Shown piece after piece: positions 56,063 to 64,000 of a DNA stretch of 64,000 bases (positions within the stretch are counted from its first letter, which is position 1; the number at the start of each line of letters is the position of its first letter). A program made the translations under genes and the position numbers. The DNA is from Prostheceraeus crozeri. Its lineage: Eukaryota > Platyhelminthes > Polycladida > Euryleptidae. The stretch spans positions 434,001 through 498,000 of the forward strand of contig CAJQUW010003381.1 of the NCBI GenBank assembly GCA_907163375.1, read 5' to 3'. The notes below the pieces were generated by a model. It did not search any database. It worked only from the letters and a program-made list of their open reading frames with translations, and was not told the DNA's origin.

Positions 56063-57030
56063 TTATTTTCTTTTAGAAAGTGTTTTTTCACTTTTCTCAA
56101 CTATTAAACTTGCCTTCGCCGCTTTGCTGTAACCATACCTCACCACGCGCTTCAGATATTGCTCTATCCTCCTCCTTTCGTTTGCGTTCGTGAATCCCCA
56201 CCAGCTGAGAGCAGCATAAAAAATCTTGGCTATAATTGTTGAGTACATCTGATGGAGTTTACGTTGCTTAGCTCCCCGACCTTTCATTATCTTTGCGGAT
56301 ATGATCTTGTTGCATTTTTTCAAGATCCTGCTCACGTAAGCGTCCATATGGAGTTTCTGTGTGAAGGTGGCACCGCGGATTGTAATTTCTGTCGTTTTTC
56401 TGATGTCAGGAAGATGTGGCGGCTCTGCGTTGGTTCTTGGTCTTTGAAGGATTTTCTTGCGATTTTGTTTCGTTGAAGTTGAGGTTGTTATTCAATACGC
56501 ACTCCTTTATGCATTTAACTCGATTGCTGTTGCATCGAAATTCTCCGGCGGTACAATCAGATATGTGTCATCTGCATGTTTAATTATGATGTTGTCTGCG
56601 ATGGTTGGTTTCAGTTCCGGGAAGATCGTGCATTTGGTCTAATTACCGAACCACGCCTGCATTGATGTCTGCTGCATGCAATATTTTCCTATGCATCTTG
56701 GTTGCCTGCTTACGTGATATATAAAAGTCAACAATCCAACTGTAAATTTGGCGAGGATTTTCAAATTGTCAAGGTTTTCGAGTAACTTTGATCTTCTCAC
56801 TGTGTTGAAAGCGTTCGAGAAGTCCAAGGTGACCATTCGAGCAGATTTTTAAAATTGCCGTTACTTCACATAGAATTGCTATCAAGGCTGTTGTGATGCC
56901 TCCTGTTGGTCGGAAAGCGCATCGATCATTGTACAGGCTGTTCCCCAACATTGCTTGATTTATGAATTTCGTAGTAATAATTTTTGTAAAGTCGTGACAG
57001 AACTGGTGTTATCGAGATCGGTCGGTACAA
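56063..57030 (-). pseudogene. 5'-truncated LINE reverse transcriptase fragment
   Basis: The minus strand reads RPISITPVLSRLYKNYYY (about 57025-56970), CAFRPTGGITTALIAILCEV, MVTLDFSNAFNTVRRSKLLE (motif A, about 56835), then after frame changes IIIKHADDTYLIVP (active-site ADD, about 56570) and a C-terminal stretch with ILKKCNKIISAKIMKG and IIAKIFYAALSWWGFTN. This is the RT of a non-LTR element of the Jockey/CR1 kind, different from the two others in the window. Multiple frameshifts make it inactive. Confidence 0.82.
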
Positions 57031-58243
57031 ATTTTGGACCATTATTAGAATTATGCGCAAAATGGTTCAAAAATGCTTCAAGTGTACATTGAATGGTCCA
57101 AGATAATCATGGAATAATACATAACTAATTTTGCATCATCTATTGTCCCAGAAGAAATCAGAGTATATGCCAATTATTTTAATTGGCGCCATGAGAATGT
57201 CATCACTTCTGTCATTAACAAAGGTTCTGGCCGGTGCCCGAGACGTCTGAAGATAAACTAAAAATACGTACATAAAATTTACCTTTTCGTGGCATTATGC
57301 GATTTCGGGTGAGAACTGGGTTGTTTGCAAATTTTACTATGGATGTCATATCCACTGTGAAGGAGCATGGAGATTATCATGTCTCCACGTGACACTTTTT
57401 CACCGTGGTACTCGTAAAACTAAGCCGACCTACGCGTTTGAGAACTTTTTAGTGTATTTTTAAACTAATCACCAAAAATCGCTGCCTTTCACTCTCTGGA
57501 AGGTAAAATCATTGACTAACTTTGATAAGTACTTTTTTTGAAGGTTTGATAGTGGCCGCTTTTCGCAAACAATTTGTGTGATGACATTGACAAAACGCCT
57601 CGTGTTTCAATATCAGTGAAACAATTTATGATTTAAGTCAGTTGATCACATCATGATTAACTATTACATCACAGATATCGAACAGAGTGCTTCAAGTTCA
57701 AATGTTATATAAGTACTACTTATTAAAATAGGTAATAAAAATGGCACTTTCAAATTATCAGTCTTGAGTATTTTCTTAATTACATTTATCTGAATTAATT
57801 AGTAATACGCAAGTCATCATTCTTCTTTTTAATCACATTTGAAGTCACTTAGAACAATAGATCATCGATTCTCAGATACTTTGGAGGGCTTCTTATTGAG
57901 GAAACTCTTCCGCGTTCCATATACTTACAATTTAGCTTTACTTTCATAAACATATTTCTATATATGCACTCCTAGATAGCTTCTTAGTATATTCAGCTAG
58001 TTGGGCATCGTAAATTTCAATCAGTAAGTTGATTTATAGCCAAAACTCGGTATAATGTCAAATGCATAAGTGAAAATTGGTCAATTTTTTGCTATTTATT
58101 GTGCAAAAATGAGAGAGTAGAACGAAAATGTACACATACATACAGAGACAACGTATATCAGGCAATATTAGCTAAAATGTCATTTTCTTTTTAAATTATT
58201 TCGACTTGACAAAGTCTTTTAAATCCACTAAGTCAACGGGATG
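57031..58243. other. No recognisable feature
   Basis: AT-rich sequence; no frame or repeat that can be supported. Confidence 0.5.
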
Positions 58244-59610
58244 TAGGGGAGGCGGGATTAATATGGGCACCGGTTTTTCCTACTTATTTTTTTACTATAA
58301 CAATTCTTTTTGTCCCGGAACAACTCACAGGGGAAGAACAGCGTATCAGCCAACTTTCCATAGAAGATGGAAGTTCTAGGATCCATTTGGAAAAGTTCAG
58401 AAGCGATTTTGTAAAAGGTATCAAAATACCCATATAGCCCATACCACGGGGTAATATGGGCACTGACTTGAGGCTATTTGGGTTTTGTATATTTTGACTT
58501 ATTAAATGATGTTCATCAACGGTTTTGTCGTCTCCTATACATGATTGGTTCAGGATAAGAAATAAAAATGGACCATGACAGTATCTTCTGCTCATTGATA
58601 GTTAAACAAAGTTTCTTTTGTATAACCTGAAAAGTCATGAATCATCATTTTATTCGATTTTGCACTTCTCACAAAATAACAAATGCTGCATGAAGCGCAT
58701 TTTCATTCATGCCACACCACTCATGTGTCCTATTCTTATGCGGTATTTGGTGCAAGGGTCAATCATCGTGATTTAGTGTCAATCGCCACCGACATCATGC
58801 ATGGACAAAATTGCAAACAACACATGGTGGACTCATTCTTGAAGCTGAATAATAATCAATTGCTAGCAATTAAGAAATTGTACTTAATAGCCAACTGACA
58901 TGTCTCGAGCGCTGTATGGGCAAACTAAACATCTCAGAAGCAAGCCAGGTGCTCATGATGAGAACATTAAAAGAAGAATTTATGTCATTTCTTTTGCTAT
59001 CTAACTTTCTAAAGTAAACTTGATAACACTTAGCCTGTCTCTTTCAGACAAATTTCATGCTTTGGCGCTTTGCTTGAATCTATTCGCTTTCCATCAAAGT
59101 CTTGTAAACTTTTTGCATTGATTCATAGTTCCTTTGTATTTTTCTATAAATCTCTAATAGATTTTGGGCATTTCTCTGGAAAACCAGCATGCCAAAAATA
59201 ATAAATAGTGATAGTCGGGCTATATGGGCGCTTTTCTTAGATTCGCATTTTACGGAAACTATCAATCGTGGGCCGAAATGGAAGTTAAATCGTTAATCTG
59301 CATGTACGATGGCGGGACAGCTTTCTTGCCTCGAACAATCACTCCACACAGAATAAGAGGCTTAGCCAAATAAGCGTCTAATTTCATTGTTCCTACTTCA
59401 GCGATCAAATTTAGCCAATTTTTTGGTTACCTCTTAGTGCGTGCGCACATGTGAGCGCGTGTTTTCCTCGAATGAGCTGCGCTGTCACAGGCGGATAAAG
59501 GATGACCATGACTAGTTCTCTATTGAATTTGAAGTTCATACGATCAATGGTTCCTGAACTAGAGGCCGAAGAACTCAAATTACCCATATTAGTCCCGCCT
59601 CTCCCACATA
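58244..59610. mobile_element. TIR element with TA flanks (degenerate DNA transposon)
   Basis: The left end is GGGGAGGCGGGATTAATATGG (from 58246; 20-base core GGGAGGCGGGATTAATATGG) and the right end, minus sense, is GGGAGAGGCGGGACTAATATGG, both flanked by TA (58244-58245, 59609-59610). The motif ATATGGGC recurs inside. Minus-strand frames of 103 and 61 codons show no transposase motif. TA flanks fit a mariner/pogo-type origin, but this is not proven. Confidence 0.6.
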
Positions 59611-59904
59611 AAATTACTTATGCGATGTTTAATGGAGAAAGTACGAACTTGTTCGTCGTACCTTAATCATTCCGTAGTACATCCATGATTCTCGTACCCC
59701 TTTTTGCACATCAGAGGTCCATGGAAAATAAAAATCGGAAGGCATGCACTGTACAGTGTAGGCTATTCTACAAAGCGATTTTACAGTTGGACTAGACAGA
59801 TATGATAAACAAATTACAATTACTTAATACATTCAAAATATACATGCATTCAAATATGTACATTCAAAATGTAAAAGAGCCGTAAGCAGGAGGTGCTTTG
59901 CATT
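59611..59904. other. No recognisable feature
   Basis: Short spacer between two repeats; it includes imperfect repeats of TACATTCAAAAT near 59830-59870. Confidence 0.4.
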
Positions 59905-60236
59905 CATAATTTTGAAAATTAGATTTTCCGATGGTACTCCCTGATAAATAATAAGGCCAATTTCTCGATTTACATGTGTTATATTGCTGACGTTTCGGAC
60001 GTTTATCCTTTGTCAAGGTACCGAAAAACTCAAAGGCAGACAATATGAGCAGAATAATCTTATACACACGTAAATTCTGCTCTTGTACGCATGTCCAATG
60101 TCCATATTTGAGTTTTTCTGTGCCTTGACAAGGGACGAACGTCCGAAACGTCGCCAATGTAATACACATAAATCGAGAAATTGGCCTTATCATTTATCAA
60201 AGAGCACCATCGGAAAATCTAACTTTCAAAATTATG
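59905..60236. repeat. 332-base inverted repeat with ~135-base arms
   Basis: CATAATTTTGAAAATTAGAT at 59905 faces its near complement ending at 60236, and similarity continues through AAGGCCAATTTCTCGATTTA, GACGTTTCGGACGTT, CTTGTCAAGG and GAAAAACTCAAA. Arms are roughly 85% alike. The GACGTTTCGGACGTT..CTTGTCAAGG text resembles sequence I associate with Penelope-like element ends, but this is only a resemblance. Confidence 0.75.
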
Positions 60237-61300
60237 ATGATTTAATACGCTTGTACATTGCACAGAACACAGTCAATATTATTTTTGATTTAGCTAAGAA
60301 AATGCATTTGCACTTGCAACAACTTACTTACAACAATTTACACTTGTGCGAGTGCATCACTTAATTGTTTATTGTCTCAAACTATCGTCACACCTGTGTC
60401 ACATACTTTTTAACTTTGATCTCATTTTGAATGCATCAAATATAACAAGCATAGATTATAACAAGGTAATTTTCATAGTCCCTTTAATCTCGTTTTAAAC
60501 AGATTTCACAGTAGCATCCTCGGGAAATTTTAACCTCTGCTTTCTTCAAGATGCAAGTATTTCACTGTCTACAACGGACTTAAGTCTTGAAAAAGGATTA
60601 TGATGTTACAAAATTCCCGATAATTCAATGTTTTCTCTGCTAGTTGCAGCTCCAAGTTAGTTGCAGATTCACTTCAAATTCATATTCCAATCCTACGGCT
60701 GCCTCCATTTCATCAATGCTTGTCATACTTGATACGTACAGTTGTCGCCTTGCAGACATAAATTAGATATTCTCTTTTACCCGCAAGGAAATCAGCATCT
60801 ACAGTGAAATCTCATATGAATTTTATGCACATTTCAAGATACCCGATTCCATGCAATTGTTATCCTTGATAGGAAAATGGAATTAAACTCGTGGATTGTG
60901 TAAACGATTGCCTTATTTTTCTTCTACACATCAAAGATAGTTTAATAATTCATTTTAATGAAATATGTTGTTGGAAATGAGAGGAACATGCAGACTCAGG
61001 TGGAATTTTGACTAAGAAGAGAAGAAGTCAATCCATCAGAGATGAAGCATGTGTCTAATAATTCACTTTGCCTTTGCAAAATATTTTGATTCCATGCATT
61101 CTTCAGCTGAGAAAGGATGGACCATATTCAGAAACAAAAACCATTTTTATTTGAAATTATTGAGGGTATGTAGGGAAGAATTTCAAATCAGTTAATTAGT
61201 TCCCATAGGACTAGAAATTGCGTGAGTTCTTATCAGACTAACTTTTCACTTTTCTAAGCTATACCTTAATCCTATCCACATCAGGCCCACGGTGTGCCAG
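60237..61300. other. No recognisable feature
   Basis: AT-rich; nothing identifiable. Confidence 0.5.
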
Positions 61301-61938
61301 GAGAGGCGGCTTCATTTTGAAAATTTCCCATTATATTTCTCGACGGTTTCTGATGCATTTTTGCATGAAAGTTTCGAAAATCACACGATTAGCTGTTTTC
61401 GAGAAGGTGACGAAAATTCAAAATGACGGACAGAAAAACAAAGCTGCATTCTTGGCCCGGATTACGTTTGTTCTCAATTATTTCGTGAACAGCTATGTAG
61501 TTTGAACTTTTTGAATTATGATATTAGCATGTCATATGACTTGCCCATTTCGAGAAATGATGAAAGTTCAAAATGGCGGATATAAAGCCGAAACTGCATT
61601 ATTGGGCTCGTTTGATATGCGTTGTGCATCAATGATAAGTCAAGGAAGTACTGACAGTTTATAGAAAGTCCTGGAAAATCATATTCTTAATTTCCTGTTC
61701 GTGCAATCAGTGGTCTGCGGCGTATTGATCAGGCCCGCAAGACTTGCATAATGCATAATGCATATTAAGCGAATCCAATAATGCAGTTTCGGTTTTTCTG
61801 ACTGCCATTTTCGCCACCTTCTCGTTAAGGGATAATCGTGTGATTTCTTAGCAATAATTCTCGAAACTTTCATGCAACAATACATCTGAAACCGTCGAGA
61901 AACATCATAGGAAATCTTCAAAATGAAACTGCCTCTCA
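61301..61938. repeat. Foldback-like inverted repeat with internal direct repeat
   Basis: The left arm from 61301 (GAGAGGCGGCTTCATTTTGA) and the right arm ending 61938 match as inverted copies through TTTCTCGACGGTTTC, GCATGAAAGTTTCGA, AATCACACGATTA and GAGAAGGTG.CGAAAAT. A third partial copy (about 61550-61620, CGAGAAATGATGAAAGTTCA...AACTGCATTATTGGGCTCG) repeats the inner segment. No coding. It looks like a rearranged MITE. Confidence 0.65.
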
Positions 61939-62297
61939 TGAAGCATTTCCGCCGGAAACTATTGTTCAAATTTTAATAAAGTTGGCTGTAAAATATTCAG
62001 TGTTAAAACCTTTCAATGGTGCTATTCATGTGTTAGCTCACTCATCTTCGTACGCTCGAACTACAATAGCAGCAACTAAATAGCAATTTTCATTTTTTTG
62101 AGATTTCAGATTTTTAGTGATGCCTGTGATGATTGCTATTGAATACGCAAAAATTATATAATGAATACATTGACAAAACACGCTTGATAGCTAAGACATT
62201 ATTGATTTGTACCTGAAATGCAAGTCAAAAATACCAGCATAAAGTCTTAAAGACTTCCTTTCAAATATAGATATTTACCAATATCTGTAAAATAATT
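61939..62297. other. No recognisable feature
   Basis: AT-rich spacer before the hAT element. Confidence 0.45.
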
Positions 62298-63870
62298 CAG
62301 GCTTGCCGTGGGACGAGATTTCTGCGTTCTATTCCCATCTCATTCCCACGGAATTCCAATGGGAAATTCCATTTCCATAGGATTTTTCAGAAAGTACGAT
62401 TTTTTCCCATAATCATTCCCATAAACTAGATATTTATTTGATTAGTTTAGCTGACAGGAAGCCCTTAGGTAAGGGGACATACTATTCCACTGCAGGCCTA
62501 CTATGTACATGAATAATAGGTCTACATTATGTCTTAGAGTCTCCATTTGAACTTATGTTTGTCATTAGATAAAAAGGGCTGCTCTATAGTTAGATCTACA
62601 ATCTATGATATCAGAATATACATGTATTGTATATGCAAGTGAGTTGTGGACTTGGACGCGGACGGACGCGACATTATTTGTCGGAAACATGGTCGACAAC
62701 ATGGTCAGAAATCCTTCGCGTCCGCGTCCGATCAGCTTATTTGAAATTCAAACATGCCAATAAGAAAAGTCGAAGATTTAGTATATTTGCTTCTAGAGAA
62801 TAGGATAATGAAAATTCTGATATGCATTCTAAAGCACTATTATGCTCATTGAAATAAAGTGCGCTTATAAAGTTTACGTTATCGCATGCATAGTGGGACC
62901 AACATGTAACTCTAGAATATCATTCATAACTCACTTGTCATTGTCGACATTTTCCTAAGTCTTATTTACATAAGAAGAAAACTGTGTGGGAGATTATTGT
63001 TTTGTGTCCTAAAGAAATTCAATCCACATGCAGAATTGTCTCGTCGTTGCCGACGACCCAGATTTCAGTAGAACGACTTTTCTCGCACTTACGACTGATG
63101 CTAAGAGAAAACAGAGCAAGCATGTCTCCTGATTTGGCAGATGCAGTGGTGCTTCTAAGCACCATCAGATTAGTGTGATAGCCTACTTCCAATATGCCAA
63201 GATTCTGTGTTAGTTATGTGACATTCTTCCATGAGGTATTTCTTAGAATAACTTAGTCCCATATATGATCATCAGACGAGTGATTTGAAGTTTCGCAATT
63301 GCATTTTTTAATTAGCCTACACTTGTAATTATGAAATTTTGTAGCTTATATCGAAACAGGCCCTATATGCCAACATATGCAGTATTCCCTTTCAGTTACC
63401 ATATTATTGCATTTCATCGCACAATGCTTGTAATTTTCTTGATCTTAGTTTTTGGTACCCACAATTCGACACGTTAAATATCTGATTACTCACATAGTTT
63501 ACTAGTCGTCGGGAGATCATTTTATAACCAAAAGCATGTTAGAAAAAAGCTCCCCAAAATTTTGGTCGATAATTTCTTAAAATAAAAATAAAGTCAGACC
63601 TATTCAAGACTAAATAGCACCAATGCAAACAGTTAAGGGTCTATAGTTATCCAGTGAGTGTAAATAGAAGACGGTATCTGCTCATACTTTTGAATTGACC
63701 GATGCTGACTTCATTGAGCACTTGATAGAAAAGGCGGACGCGGACGCGTCCAAAATATTTTTCAGCTTTACTGGACTCTGTCACATTATTATGGGAATTC
63801 CCATAACTGAAATTGCTATTTCCATCCCATGGGAATTCCCATTGGAAATCCCGCTCCCACGGCAAGCCTG
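62298..63870 (+). mobile_element. hAT element, same TIR family as 36624-37458, internally deleted
   Basis: The ends CAGGCTTGCCGTGGGA (62298-62313) and its exact reverse complement (63855-63870) define it, with the same GGGAATTCCC subterminal palindromes as the 36.6-kb copy. Flanking octamers (AAATAATT, TATGAAAT) do not match, so the target duplication has decayed or the flanks were rearranged. GACGCGGACG strings occur near 62658, inverted near 62720 and again near 63738. Confidence 0.82.
62984..63178 (+). pseudogene. hAT transposase C-terminal dimerisation domain (ZBED-like), fragment
   Basis: 64 residues include SSLPTTQISVERLFSHLRL and MSPDLADAVVLLSTIRL, the hAT family C-terminal dimerisation segment (S.ERLFS and L..L....LL). 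The catalytic part and BED finger are missing. It lies inside the TIR-bounded element, supporting the hAT assignment and implying that a full-length relative exists elsewhere in the genome. Confidence 0.8.
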
Positions 63871-64000
63871 TATGAAATGATATTCTACCAGTCTAAGTAA
63901 AAATTAATAAATAAAGGTATCAATGTCTCAAAGAAATAAGACAATTAATGTGTAGATATCGCAACACTTGAATGAAATGACTATTCGATGTCTTACGGCA
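63871..64000. other. Right edge, nothing identifiable
   Basis: 130 bases of AT-rich sequence with no feature. Confidence 0.4.

Noticed and set aside
59864-60364. Two similar ~100-codon frames on opposite strands
   Set aside because: Their likeness (KDERPKRQQ / RDERPKRRQ) follows from the inverted repeat, not from two genes.

Overview
The window is eukaryotic, almost certainly from an invertebrate animal. It is AT-rich, has one exon of a rhodopsin-type GPCR with a clear splice acceptor, and is crowded with animal-style mobile DNA (Crypton, piggyBac, hAT, Tc1/mariner, Penelope-like, BEL/Pao and CR1-like elements). The mix of Penelope-like, Crypton and BEL/Pao elements suggests a marine invertebrate, but nothing here fixes the phylum.

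1-9.6 kb: the right-hand part of an integrated virus-like element of the Maverick/Polinton/adintovirus kind; its left part lies outside the window. Rightward and tightly packed are a basic core-like protein (5' partial), a capsid-like protein of the family often annotated F54H12.2-like, and an adenain-type cysteine protease. Leftward and convergent are a TATA-binding-protein-like protein, an overlapping PC4-like ORF, and a 1,317-codon protein-primed type DNA polymerase B carrying zinc fingers, an OTU-like domain and an endonuclease VII-like finger. All these frames are open. To the right (7.3-9.6 kb) lie tandem repeats and a divergent gene pair, each gene with its own TATA box. One of the pair is a 97-residue protein with an LxCxQ motif followed by a split zinc site. 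That this pair belongs to the element is inference.

9.6-22.1 kb: a broken hAT transposase gene containing a TA-flanked miniature element, then a CR1-like retrotransposon interrupted by a Crypton, which is itself interrupted by a piggyBac at a TTAA. This is a three-level nest.

22.1-33 kb: a diverged 0.83-kb repeat (inverted partner at 38 kb), retroelement remnants, a striking inverted Penelope-like composite (26.3-30.1 kb), a second Penelope-like fragment and a 5'-truncated CR1/L2-like copy.

33-50 kb: mostly quiet. It holds the last exon of a neuropeptide-receptor-like GPCR (minus strand), two non-autonomous hAT elements with target duplications, and several strong hairpins.

50-64 kb: a degenerate BEL/Pao element split by a Tc1/mariner-type transposon, another truncated LINE, a TIR element of the TA-target kind, two large inverted repeats and a hAT copy retaining a dimerisation domain.

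The virus-like element works as a unit: capsid, maturation protease and basic protein form the late block, the polymerase is the replication block, and the TBP-like and PC4-like proteins look like element-encoded transcription control. Apart from the GPCR exon I see no convincing host gene.
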